The notes under the pieces: model-generated
Database searches by the model: none
Seen by the model: the letters and a program-made list of their open reading frames with translations, nothing else
Told to the model about the DNA's origin: nothing
From: an uncultured Bacteroidota bacterium
GTDB lineage: Bacteria > Bacteroidota > Bacteroidia > Chitinophagales > Chitinophagaceae
DNA: 41,076 bases
Direction: 5' to 3'
Assembly: GCA_903927185.1 (NCBI GenBank)
Contig: CAIYLW010000034.1
Span: 1 to 41,076, forward strand
In this document: positions 1-8,098 of the stretch, in pieces
How the letters are laid out: each line of letters begins with the position of its first letter
Position numbering within the stretch: position 1 is the first letter of the stretch
Position numbers and translations under genes: made by a program

Positions 1-2
1 AA

Positions 3-830
3 TTATTCTTCAGAAACCTGGAAGGTGATGCTTTGTTTGTGACGATAGATAACGTTTCTACCGTTTTGAACTGCAGGCTTCCATGATGGTCCTTTTTTGA
101 TAACACGAACTGCTTCTTCTCTAGTACCATAGCCAGGATCGTTCTCAGCTTGTACTTCAGAAATACCACCGTTCTTATCAACAATGAAAGAAACTACTAC
201 GGTATATTTTCCGGGAGGTGCACCATTGTTTACAGGTAAATCCCTGTTCAGGTTACGTTCCAGATATTTTGTCCATGCAGGCAAACCACCTGGGAACTCA
301 GCTGGAATTTGTACTACGGTAAATACTTTATCGTAATCTTCATCCTGCTTAGGCGCTTCCACTTTACCAGTACCAGTTTCAACAGGAGGAGCAACGATAC
401 CTTCGTCCTTTGTTCCTTCCTGGTTAACGGTACCGATTTTGGTATCTTCCAGTTTTTCTACTTCTTTGATTTCATCTTTTTCTTTTACTTCTTCATCCTT
501 CACAATTTTTGGAGGGGTGAATTTAGTGATCTCCACTTTAGGTGGTTCTTGTTTTGGTGGCGGCGGTGGCGGTGGCGGTTCAGGTTTTTTCTCTTCCTGC
601 CTGTTCTCAAGATTAACGTCCTGAGCAACCATTTCCACTACTTTCTTTTTTGAAGAATTCGCTACCACTGAACTGATCACTAACAAGGCACAGATGATTA
701 GCGTTCCTATCAAAGCATAAGTGATACGCTTGTTATAGGTTTTACGCAGATCGTATGCCCCATATGATTTGTTTCTGCCCTCGAAAATAATATCGAGGAT
801 ATCGGCAGATAAAATTTTGCTTACGTCCAT
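3..830 (-). CDS. tonB: TonB family energy transducer
   Basis: Periplasm-spanning protein that carries proton-motive-force energy from ExbB/ExbD to outer-membrane TonB-dependent receptors. From the chosen ATG (275 aa) there is a cytoplasmic stretch of about 35 residues, one membrane helix (about 36-56), a proline/charged linker with eight consecutive prolines (P85-P92) followed by K/E-rich sequence, and a C-terminal TonB domain over the last 90 or so residues (PGGLPAWTKYLERNL, GKYTVVVSFIVDKNG, WKPAVQNGR). It is the last gene of exbB-exbD-exbD-tonB. A GTG at 875 would add 15 residues; I prefer the ATG because the sequence from MDVSKILSADILD onward looks like the usual family N-terminus. Family call secure, start less so. 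Confidence 0.93.
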   Translation of the reverse strand: MDVSKILSADILDIIFEGRNKSYGAYDLRKTYNKRITYALIGTLIICALLVISSVVANSSKKKVVEMVAQDVNLENRQEEKKPEPPPPPPPPKQEPPKVEITKFTPPKIVKDEEVKEKDEIKEVEKLEDTKIGTVNQEGTKDEGIVAPPVETGTGKVEAPKQDEDYDKVFTVVQIPAEFPGGLPAWTKYLERNLNRDLPVNNGAPPGKYTVVVSFIVDKNGGISEVQAENDPGYGTREEAVRVIKKGPSWKPAVQNGRNVIYRHKQSITFQVSEE

Positions 831-878
831 GTTTTCAGTGTCTTTAATTGTATGCTTCCTTTCGGAAAATTCCACTTA

Positions 879-1430
879 TTATTTTGCAGGTGCTGCAGCA
901 TTAGCTGCTTCAGATGCTTTAACCAATTTAGTTTCGATATCTGAAATATCTACTAAGGCATAACGCTTTAAAACATTTACGGCCATCTCATCCAAAATAT
1001 CTACTACGTTACGATAAGTACATTCTTCAGAAGGTTTTAGTACAACTACTAAATCCTTTTCCGGAGTACGCGCTTTCTTATCTAATAATACGTTGCGAAT
1101 CTCTTTAAAAGTTGATGATTTAAAGTTTGAAGCGCTATTGTCTAACTTTCCTTCGTAGTAGAAAACATTATCGTCTTTTCCTAAAAGGATGGTTATAACA
1201 CCCGATTCCTTGGCTTTATTCTGATCTTCAGGCTTATCTGCATCCTTTGGTAAGAATAGCTTCATCGCCGTCGGCTGACTCATCGTGGTGGTAAAGATAA
1301 AGAATGTAATCAACAGGAAACCCAGATCCACCATTGGTGTTAGATCCACACGGGTTGACAGCTTCTTACTTTTCTTGACCCCAGGTCCTTTCTTATGACC
1401 ACCTCCACCGGAGGTATCCATTTCTGCCAT
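879..1430 (-). CDS. exbD: ExbD/TolR biopolymer transporter (second copy)
   Basis: Inner-membrane ExbD-type subunit, 183 aa, of the TonB-energising proton channel. A glycine/lysine-rich cytoplasmic head (GGGGHKKGPGVKKSKK) is followed by the single membrane helix with the motif TPMVDLGFLLITFFIF. D35 in this helix matches the aspartate essential for proton passage in ExbD. The rest is periplasmic and ends in an Ala/Lys-rich tail. It lies 38 bases after the first exbD and just before tonB, so it is surely cotranscribed. Paired, diverged ExbD proteins are common in Bacteroidota and probably form a heteromeric ExbD. Confidence 0.93.
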   Translation of the reverse strand: MAEMDTSGGGGHKKGPGVKKSKKLSTRVDLTPMVDLGFLLITFFIFTTTMSQPTAMKLFLPKDADKPEDQNKAKESGVITILLGKDDNVFYYEGKLDNSASNFKSSTFKEIRNVLLDKKARTPEKDLVVVLKPSEECTYRNVVDILDEMAVNVLKRYALVDISDIETKLVKASEAANAAAPAK

Positions 1431-1468
1431 GTCGGATAAATTTATTTTTTAAATAATCTTGTTTACTA

Positions 1469-2116
1469 TTATTCTGTTCTCTTTTCACCCTTCATTGCAC
1501 TTTTCCAAAGTTCAGATCCAACAGGAACACTCTCAGGATTGGTGATCATTTGAAACTTTAAAATATCATTTTTCTTGAACGCATCAATTACGTTTTTGAA
1601 AGCAGGAAATTTTGCAGCATTATCACCTTTCAACTGGATGGTAGCTTTTTGACCCGCATAAGCAGTTAAAACTAAACTCATCCATTCTCTGACTTCACTA
1701 TTAGTAGAATCTTTAGCAGGAATGCCTGGTAAGGCACTGCCTTTTCGTGCTTCTTCTGGAATTGAAAGAAAAGCAGCTAGCCCACTGAATGGTGCTCCAA
1801 AGAAACCGGCTTTCTTAAATGCTTGCACATTAAGACCTAGATTCTTGGTAGAATTCAGCGTGTTTGCGATGATCTCTTTTTTAGATTCATCGTCCATAGA
1901 AAGAAATACTTTACCGTCTTTGTCGATTGTGATCAACACGATATCTTTTGTATCAGCAACTTTTGCTGCCACAGAGCTAGGTGTTGTTACCGCAATGGCT
2001 TCAGCTGGCTTGAACTTTGTTGTCAAGATAAAGAAAGACAACAAAAGGAATGCCACGTCGCACATCGCCGTCATGTCGATACTAGTACTCTTCCGTGGTA
2101 ATTTGGCTCTACCCAT
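1469..2116 (-). CDS. exbD: ExbD/TolR biopolymer transporter (first copy)
   Basis: ExbD-type protein of 215 aa with a short basic head (MGRAKLPRKS), then the helix TAMCDVAFLLLSFFILTT carrying the conserved membrane aspartate D20. The periplasmic part is longer than in the neighbouring copy: residues about 88-135 form an insert rich in Gly/Ala/Pro (KAGFFGAPFSGLAAF, ALPGIPAKD). It sits 65 bases downstream of exbB and is followed by the second exbD, in one operon. The two copies differ mainly in the periplasmic domain, suggesting different contacts with TonB or the cell wall (inference). Confidence 0.93.
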   Translation of the reverse strand: MGRAKLPRKSTSIDMTAMCDVAFLLLSFFILTTKFKPAEAIAVTTPSSVAAKVADTKDIVLITIDKDGKVFLSMDDESKKEIIANTLNSTKNLGLNVQAFKKAGFFGAPFSGLAAFLSIPEEARKGSALPGIPAKDSTNSEVREWMSLVLTAYAGQKATIQLKGDNAAKFPAFKNVIDAFKKNDILKFQMITNPESVPVGSELWKSAMKGEKRTE

Positions 2117-2181
2117 TGTTATTAATTTATAATTTCACTAATTAGATTCAAAACAGTTTGCTTTCCACAAAAATCTTTCGA

Positions 2182-3045
2182 TTATTTGTAATTAGCTGCA
2201 AAGCTTTGAGTAAGTGTGAAACCTGATTCATCAATACCATAGGTAATTCCATCAATACGAGTAGTAAACACGTTATACATAATGATCGCTACTGCAGATG
2301 TACCAATACCTAAAGCCGTGTTGTAAAGGGCCTCAGAGATACCTTGAGACAATTCACGAGCAGCTTCTCCACCACCTTCATCTCCTAATTTAGAGAAAGA
2401 ACGAATCATACCCATTACCGTACCTAACAATCCCATTAGGGTTGCTACTGAAGCGATAGTTGATAAGAATACTAAGTTTTTCTCCAACATAGGAAGTTCC
2501 AAAGCAGTTGCTTCTTCAACCTCTTTTTGAATATTCAATACTTTCTGATCAGTTGTTAATTCTGTATCAGTAATCATTTCTTTGTACTTCTTAAGACCTG
2601 ATTTCATTACATTTCCTACAGATCCTTTTTGCTTGTCGCAAGCAGCCAAAGCCTTATCTACATCTTTGTTAGCTAAATGGAATTGTACTGAACGTACAAA
2701 CTCGGCAATATTGCCAGTACCATTTGCTTTTGTGATAGTCAAGAATCTTTCAATACAGAAAGAAAGAACAATTAAAAACGCACCAATCAAAATTGGAACG
2801 ATAATTCCACCTTCATACATTTTAGACAGAGCACCTTTAGGTCCTTTATGACTAGGCCAAAAACCACCAGATGCATCAGGTGTAGTGAAATTACTGTCGG
2901 CACCGATTACGAAGCGCCATAAAACATAGCCTAAAATAATACAGGCAATAGGAGCGATAGTTGCAACCAAGTTGCTGCTCTTTTTAGGTTGAGCAGATGT
3001 TGCGGTTTTAGCAGCCGCTGGTGCAGTTGGTTTGATGTCAGCCAT
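2182..3045 (-). CDS. exbB: MotA/TolQ/ExbB proton channel protein
   Basis: Proton-channel subunit of the TonB complex, 287 aa, first gene of the operon. The N-terminus is Ala/Lys-rich (residues 1-25), followed by an extra helix (about 28-47), a helix at about 80-100 (GGIIVPILIGAFLIVLSF), a long cytoplasmic domain, and the two C-terminal helices with the conserved ExbB signature LSTIASVATLMGLLGTVMGM and LYNTALGIGTSAVAIIMYN. Length and topology match the Bacteroidota ExbB form. It is transcribed away from the metalloprotease gene across a 339-base gap that holds a plausible promoter. Confidence 0.94.
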   Translation of the reverse strand: MADIKPTAPAAAKTATSAQPKKSSNLVATIAPIACIILGYVLWRFVIGADSNFTTPDASGGFWPSHKGPKGALSKMYEGGIIVPILIGAFLIVLSFCIERFLTITKANGTGNIAEFVRSVQFHLANKDVDKALAACDKQKGSVGNVMKSGLKKYKEMITDTELTTDQKVLNIQKEVEEATALELPMLEKNLVFLSTIASVATLMGLLGTVMGMIRSFSKLGDEGGGEAARELSQGISEALYNTALGIGTSAVAIIMYNVFTTRIDGITYGIDESGFTLTQSFAANYK

Positions 3046-3384
3046 GATTCAATTGATTTTTGGTTTTAAAAATTACAGTTGATAAAAATTTACTTTCGCA
3101 ATGCTACATAAAAATGTCTTGAAAAAATCAAAACATTTCCCTCATTTTCTAAAGGGCTTACAAATTAGGTATTTTATTTAAACACCAAACAAGAACGGCC
3201 ATTCTTTTTTTACTTTTTTTTAAAAGAATAAATTAACTGTCTGAAAACCGCTCTATAAAGGGTTATCAGACCATTTCACCGATTAATTTTGGTTTTCTCT
3301 TCCGTCGATATAAGAACTGTCATTAAAACAGTTATTGGAAAGGTTTGCGGAGTATCTTTAGTCATAATTTAATAATAACTACTT
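3046..3384. other. Divergent intergenic region exbB / metalloprotease
   Basis: This 339-base gap separates two outward-facing genes and must hold both promoters. On the exbB side there is the box described at 3099-3131. On the protease side, TATCTTTA at 3353-3360 is one base off TAnnTTTG, but the nearest upstream TTG is only 15 bases away, so it is weak. A short inverted repeat, AACTGT (3315-3320) and ACAGTT (3328-3333) with a 7-base spacer, lies just upstream and could be a regulator site. No open frame or RNA gene is convincing here. Confidence 0.4.
3099..3131 (-). promoter_or_regulatory. Candidate promoter of the exbB-exbD-exbD-tonB operon
   Basis: On the minus strand, TTG (3129-3131) is followed after 22 bases by TAGCATTG (3099-3106), one mismatch from the Bacteroidota -7 consensus TAnnTTTG. 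The predicted transcript would have a leader of roughly 50 bases before the exbB ATG. The spacing is at the upper end of the accepted range. Confidence 0.35.
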
Positions 3385-5934
3385 ATGAGAATTTATTTTA
3401 TTTCGTTGGCATTATTGTCGGCATCACTCAGTTTCGCCCAACAAAAACCCCAGAAATCAGACCCTTCTTCGGGGAATTCTGCCACTGAAGCGACTCCTAA
3501 AACAGGTACCGGCTTACCCATTACTCCTAAAACTGGCCCAAAACCTTATAAAGAGGTCATTACAGAAAAGGCTATTACCAGCATTGGTCTTTTTACCGTG
3601 CATAAAGTAGATGAAAAATTCTACTTCGAAATCGCAGATAGTATTATGGGAAGAGAGATCTACGCGATCACTCGTTTTTCAAAATCTCCCGGTGGTGGCG
3701 GACTTTATGGAGGTAATGAAGTAAATAAACAAACACTCAAATTTGAAAAAGGGCCCAATAACAATGTTTTTGTAAGAGTTGTTACCCTTATTAGTATGGC
3801 AGATTCTACTAATAATATTTCAAAAGCCGTTTCGAATTCCTATCTCGACCCTATCGGTGCTGCATTTGACATCAAAGCTTTTGGAAAAGATTCTACCAGT
3901 ACAGTCATAGAAGTGACCGACTTTTTTAAAGGAGATAACCAAATTGTAAGTGTTGATCCTAATTTGAAAAAGAATTTCAACTTAACATCTATCGCTTCCG
4001 ATCGGTCCTATGTTCAGTCGATCAACACATTCCCAATAAATACGGAGATAAAAACGGTAAAAACTTTTACAACTTCATCGGGAAGTCCGATGCCTAGCAT
4101 GATGCCAGGTTCAAGTGCCAATTTCCCCGCTGCAAATAAAGCAGGAGCTGTAACTATGGAATTAAATACTTCCATGCTATTACTCCCGATAACTCCTATG
4201 ACACCTAGACTTTTCGATAGAAGAGTTGGTTTTTTTACTGATCGCTATGTTTTATATAGTGATGATCAACAAAAAGTTGACAAAAAAGAATTCGCTGTTC
4301 GTTGGAAATTAGAGCCTAAACCTGAGGATCAGGATAAATATAAAAATGGTGAATTAGTAGATCCTATTAAACAAATAGTTTATTACATCGATCCTGCTAC
4401 CCCTAAACAATGGCATCAACCATTAATAGATGGCATTAACGATTGGCAAAAAGCTTTTGAGAAAGCAGGTTTCAAAAATGCTATCATCGGAAAAGAATGG
4501 CCTACAGATGATAGTACCATGAGTTTAGAAGATGCCCGATATTCTGTTATTCGATATTTAGCTTCTGATATTGAAAATGCTTCTGGCCCTCAAGTGCACG
4601 ATCCACGAAGTGGTGAAATTTTAGAGAGTCATATTAACTGGTACCATAACGTAATGAAATTAGTGCACGACTGGTACATGATTCAAACCGCCGCTGTTGA
4701 CCCGAAAGCTAGAAAAATGAAATTCGACGATGAACTAATGGGACAGCTAATCCGTTTCGTTTCATCGCATGAAGTAGGACATACATTAGGCTTGCGACAT
4801 AACATGGGAAGCAGTAGTAAAACTCCGGTAGAAAATTTAAGAAATAAAGCTTGGGTAGAAGCAAATGGACATACCGCTTCCATAATGGATTATGCACGTT
4901 TCAACTATGTGGCACAGCCGGAAGATAGTATTAGTGAAATTGGCTTATTCCCCCGTATCGGAGATTACGACAAGTGGGCCTTGCAGTGGGGTTATACTTA
5001 TACTGGAATAGCAGATCCGGAAAAAGATCAAAAATTAACCAACAAATGGGCCATTGATAGTCTAACTAAAAATCCAAGACTTTGGTTTGGAGGTGAGGGC
5101 CGTACAGCAGATCCACGTGCACAAATGGAAGACCTCGGAGACAATAGCATGAAAGCCAGTGAATATGGTATTAAAAATTTAAAAAGAATTATTGTTGCGA
5201 TTCCAGAGTGGACAAAAGAAGAAGCAGATCCTTATGAAAATCTTGCAGATATCTACAACCAATTGATCGGACAATACAGACTATATATTGGACATGTATT
5301 AAGAAATGTTGGAGGAGTTAATGAAACTTTCAAAACCATTGAGGAATCTGGAGATGTTTATGAACCAGCACCAAAAGCCAATCAAAAAGAAGCTATCGCT
5401 TTTTTAAACAAACAATTATTTGAAACACCTAATTGGTTACTTGATAAAAATATCCTCAATAAAATTTCCAGCCCTATTTCTTTAGAAAACATACAGTCGA
5501 TTCAAACAAGTGCGCTTAATAGTTTATTAGATGGTCAACGAATGTTTAGACTAGTAGCAGCAGCAAATCGTTTTGGAAATGTCAGTTATAATTTAAGTGA
5601 TATGATTACTGATTTGCATAAAGGCATATTTAGTGAATTGAGTGGCAATAAAGTAATTGATGGATATAGAAGAAATATCCAAAAAATTTATGTAGAAAAA
5701 CTACTCGACTTAATAGACCCGACTCCTACATTTTCATTTAGCATAGGCGCTGCTTTTGGAATGCCTGCATCAGTGAACATTGCAAACACAGATGTTTTTT
5801 CAATAGCAAAAGGAGAATTAAGATCATTACAATCTGAGATTAATGCAGCAAGCATTATCAATACTGATAAAATAAGTAAGTACCATCTGCAAGATCTTGC
5901 AGACCGAATTAAAAAAGGACTTGATCCAAAATAA
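3385..5934 (+). CDS. Secreted zinc-dependent metalloprotease (metzincin-like; DUF5117/DUF5118 type)
   Basis: Large exported protein of 849 aa. A signal peptide (MRIYFISLALLSASLSFAQ) is followed by a Ser/Thr/Pro/Lys-rich stretch (about 20-55). A long N-terminal region of the DUF5118/DUF5117 kind precedes the protease core. H462-E463-V464-G465-H466-T-L-G469-L-R-H472 is a complete HExxHxxGxxH zinc site, and SIMDYAR with M501 is the matching Met-turn, so the metzincin fold is well supported. The C-terminal 300 residues are mostly helical and of unknown role. It is monocistronic: divergent from exbB upstream and ended by a strong terminator. Bacteroidota often have several paralogues. Substrate unknown; periplasmic or outer-membrane location inferred. 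Confidence 0.92.
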   Translation: MRIYFISLALLSASLSFAQQKPQKSDPSSGNSATEATPKTGTGLPITPKTGPKPYKEVITEKAITSIGLFTVHKVDEKFYFEIADSIMGREIYAITRFSKSPGGGGLYGGNEVNKQTLKFEKGPNNNVFVRVVTLISMADSTNNISKAVSNSYLDPIGAAFDIKAFGKDSTSTVIEVTDFFKGDNQIVSVDPNLKKNFNLTSIASDRSYVQSINTFPINTEIKTVKTFTTSSGSPMPSMMPGSSANFPAANKAGAVTMELNTSMLLLPITPMTPRLFDRRVGFFTDRYVLYSDDQQKVDKKEFAVRWKLEPKPEDQDKYKNGELVDPIKQIVYYIDPATPKQWHQPLIDGINDWQKAFEKAGFKNAIIGKEWPTDDSTMSLEDARYSVIRYLASDIENASGPQVHDPRSGEILESHINWYHNVMKLVHDWYMIQTAAVDPKARKMKFDDELMGQLIRFVSSHEVGHTLGLRHNMGSSSKTPVENLRNKAWVEANGHTASIMDYARFNYVAQPEDSISEIGLFPRIGDYDKWALQWGYTYTGIADPEKDQKLTNKWAIDSLTKNPRLWFGGEGRTADPRAQMEDLGDNSMKASEYGIKNLKRIIVAIPEWTKEEADPYENLADIYNQLIGQYRLYIGHVLRNVGGVNETFKTIEESGDVYEPAPKANQKEAIAFLNKQLFETPNWLLDKNILNKISSPISLENIQSIQTSALNSLLDGQRMFRLVAAANRFGNVSYNLSDMITDLHKGIFSELSGNKVIDGYRRNIQKIYVEKLLDLIDPTPTFSFSIGAAFGMPASVNIANTDVFSIAKGELRSLQSEINAASIINTDKISKYHLQDLADRIKKGLDPK

Positions 5935-5953
5935 TAGGTCAATCTAAACTAAG

Positions 5954-5982
5954 AGCCGGAGTTTGACTCCGGCTTTTTATTT
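5954..5982 (+). terminator. Rho-independent terminator of the metalloprotease gene
   Basis: A perfect 9-bp stem, AGCCGGAGT (5954-5962) with ACTCCGGCT (5966-5974), loop of 3, is followed by TTTTATTT. It begins 19 bases after the protease stop codon and separates it from the next plus-strand gene. Confidence 0.9.
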
Positions 5983-6001
5983 ATAGGCCCTTCTAATTCT
6001 T

Positions 6002-6009
6002 TACCTTTG
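6002..6009 (+). promoter_or_regulatory. Candidate -7 box of the small secreted protein gene
   Basis: TACCTTTG matches the Bacteroidota -7 consensus TAnnTTTG exactly and lies 14 bases before the ATG at 6024, predicting a leader of about 10 bases. No TTG is found at the expected -33 distance, so only the -7 element supports it. Confidence 0.45.
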
Positions 6010-6023
6010 ATTAAAATCATTTC

Positions 6024-6734
6024 ATGAAGTGGCTACTTGTTTCTTTAGGTTTTTTGTTTTGTCTGCATCTTTCAGCACAAAAAAACAAAGTGGTGATTGG
6101 TTATTTGCGAGATAGTGTTACACATGCTCCCATAATTCTAGGTAGTGTTACCAATAATAAAACCCATGAAACAGTGATGAGTGGGAATACTGGTCGTTTT
6201 AAAATACAAGTTAAAGAAAACGAAGTTCTTTCTTATGCTGCAGTTGGCTATCATTTCGACACCATTCAATTTGTTCATAAACTTGCCCTACAAGATTCAA
6301 TTGAAATTTATGCATCCCCACTTTCACATGATTTGGGAAATGTAACAGTAACTGCAAAAGGAATGAGTGCTTATCAAATGGATAGCATTGAGAGAAGAAA
6401 CGATTTATTACATGATATGGTTTCTTATAAAAAACCAACTTTCGCAGTTTCCAATACAGGTGCCGGTCTGGGAATAAGTATTGATCGTTTTTCAAAGCAT
6501 GAGAAAAACAAAAGAAGGGCACTTGATTTTTTTGAAGCACATGAAAAGGAAGAATATATCAACTACCGGTACTCTGCAACATTGGTGGAAGAAAGTACTG
6601 GATTTAAAGACGAAGTACTTAGAAGCTTTATGCAACAGAGTAGACCAAGCTATAATTGGCTTAGAGCTAATACAAATTCTGAAGATATTCGATATTATAT
6701 CAACGATCAATTAAAGAAGTTCTCTACAAAATAA
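6024..6734 (+). CDS. Secreted protein with carboxypeptidase-regulatory-like domain
   Basis: Exported protein of 236 aa. A signal peptide (MKWLLVSLGFLFCLHLSAQ) leads into a beta-rich domain at about residues 22-110 with the features of CarboxypepD_reg-like folds: VIGYLRDSVTHAPI, then GNTGRFKIQV and LSYAAVGYHFDTIQF. The remaining half is charged and helical, including DSIERRNDLLHDMVSYKKP and GISIDRFSKHEKNKRR, and matches no enzyme motif I know. Such proteins occur widely in Bacteroidota, often near TonB-dependent systems, but the role is unknown. Its stop codon directly abuts the stop of the convergent ABC permease gene, with no terminator between them. Confidence 0.82.
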   Translation: MKWLLVSLGFLFCLHLSAQKNKVVIGYLRDSVTHAPIILGSVTNNKTHETVMSGNTGRFKIQVKENEVLSYAAVGYHFDTIQFVHKLALQDSIEIYASPLSHDLGNVTVTAKGMSAYQMDSIERRNDLLHDMVSYKKPTFAVSNTGAGLGISIDRFSKHEKNKRRALDFFEAHEKEEYINYRYSATLVEESTGFKDEVLRSFMQQSRPSYNWLRANTNSEDIRYYINDQLKKFSTK

Positions 6735-8012
6735 TTATTCGTAACGTAAAGCAACTATCGGGTTTAATCTAGCGGCTTTCATTGCTGGGTAGATGCCTGC
6801 TGCTAAACCAACGATTGAGCAGATTACAATTCCTAATATTACCCAGAACCAAGGGATTACAAATCCCGTATTTAATATCATAGAAAATATATTTCCTACC
6901 AATACTCCTAAGAAAATTCCAAAAAATGCGCCAAGCATACTAATGATGATACTTTCAAAAAGGAATTGCTGACGTACATTTCTGCTTTTACCTCCAATCG
7001 CTTTAATTAATCCAACTTCTTTGGTTCTTTCGTTTACAGCAACCAGCATAATATTCATCAAACCAATTGCAGCACCTATTAAAGTAATTAATCCAATTGC
7101 CCCAGCAGATTCAGTAATACTGCTTAAAAAGCCAATAAACATTTCTGCAAACTTATCGCTCTTTTCTATTGCGAAGTTGTCTTCATCAACAGGTTCTAAT
7201 TTTCTAACATTACGAAAAACAGCTGATGCTTCACCATCAGCTACCGTTAATTCTTCTACGTTCTTCACCATTACACCAATATTGTACGAAGGACTTCCAT
7301 TTGTAAATCGCCTAAGGTTGGAATAAGATGTTACTACAACATCGTCTTGACGAAGCATGGCGCTGGATCCTTTTTCTTTCAATAATCCAATTACACGATA
7401 AGGAACGCTGCCAACACGTATAATTTTTTCGATACATTTTTCGGGTTTATCACCAAATAATTTGCTGGCCACACTTGATCCGAGAATACACACATTTCTA
7501 CCACTTTGCACATCCAGATTATTAAGATTCCTACCAAGAATTAGTATATATCCATTTACAATTAAATAGTTTTCGTCTCCTCCCATAATTACAATATTGG
7601 GATTGGTTTTCTTTTCTAAAAAATGAATTTCATTACCGCCTGGGCCTCTACGATAAACCGTAGAAATGGCACCCGGAAAGCTAAAATTAGCTTTGAAACC
7701 GGTAGCTTCTTCCAACCTTATTGGCTTACCAAGGTTAGATTTTTTTTCTTTCTTTGCTCCTTTCTTTTCTTTAGCAAAATTATCATTCCCTCCACCCATT
7801 CGGAAATTGGATTCCTTAAAGCGGATACTAAAGGAATTGGCACCCATAAAAGAAAAACTTTCTTTCAAACTCTGATTCATCGCTTGAATAGCTGTAATAA
7901 TGCCAATTAAAGCCATAATTCCAAAGGCAATAATGGCTACAGTAATGCTGGTTCTAAGCAAATTGCTTCGAACATTTCGCCAGGCTAAACTTAAAGAATC
8001 GAGTGTGGTCAT
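6735..8012 (-). CDS. ABC transporter permease, MacB/FtsX type
   Basis: Integral-membrane permease of 425 aa. Its N-terminus (AWRNVRSNLLRTSITVAIIAFGIMALIGI) is the first helix of the MacB/FtsX family, followed by a periplasmic MacB_PCD-type domain (about residues 45-290) and three C-terminal helices: SAGAIGLITLIGAAIGLMNI, FLFESIIISMLGAFFGIFL and VILGIVICSIVGLAAGI. It ends with the family tail GIYPAMKAARLNPIVALRYE. A lysine-rich insert (KEKKGAKKEKKS, about residue 80) interrupts the periplasmic domain. No ATPase or adaptor gene lies beside it. No terminator is visible between nuoN and this gene, but the 86-base gap argues against tight coupling. Substrate unknown. Confidence 0.92.
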   Translation of the reverse strand: MTTLDSLSLAWRNVRSNLLRTSITVAIIAFGIMALIGIITAIQAMNQSLKESFSFMGANSFSIRFKESNFRMGGGNDNFAKEKKGAKKEKKSNLGKPIRLEEATGFKANFSFPGAISTVYRRGPGGNEIHFLEKKTNPNIVIMGGDENYLIVNGYILILGRNLNNLDVQSGRNVCILGSSVASKLFGDKPEKCIEKIIRVGSVPYRVIGLLKEKGSSAMLRQDDVVVTSYSNLRRFTNGSPSYNIGVMVKNVEELTVADGEASAVFRNVRKLEPVDEDNFAIEKSDKFAEMFIGFLSSITESAGAIGLITLIGAAIGLMNIMLVAVNERTKEVGLIKAIGGKSRNVRQQFLFESIIISMLGAFFGIFLGVLVGNIFSMILNTGFVIPWFWVILGIVICSIVGLAAGIYPAMKAARLNPIVALRYE

Positions 8013-8098
8013 GCAGATTTAGATTATTCCTTCAATAATTTAAAGGTAATCGAGATTCTGCGATTGGAAGAAAGTGTACTAATAAATATGAAGAGCGG

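Noticed and set aside
309..653. Plus-strand open frame opposite tonB, rich in Phe/Trp/Arg and glycine
   Set aside because: It is the antisense of the tonB proline/charged linker; composition is explained by the codons on the other strand, and tonB is clearly the gene.
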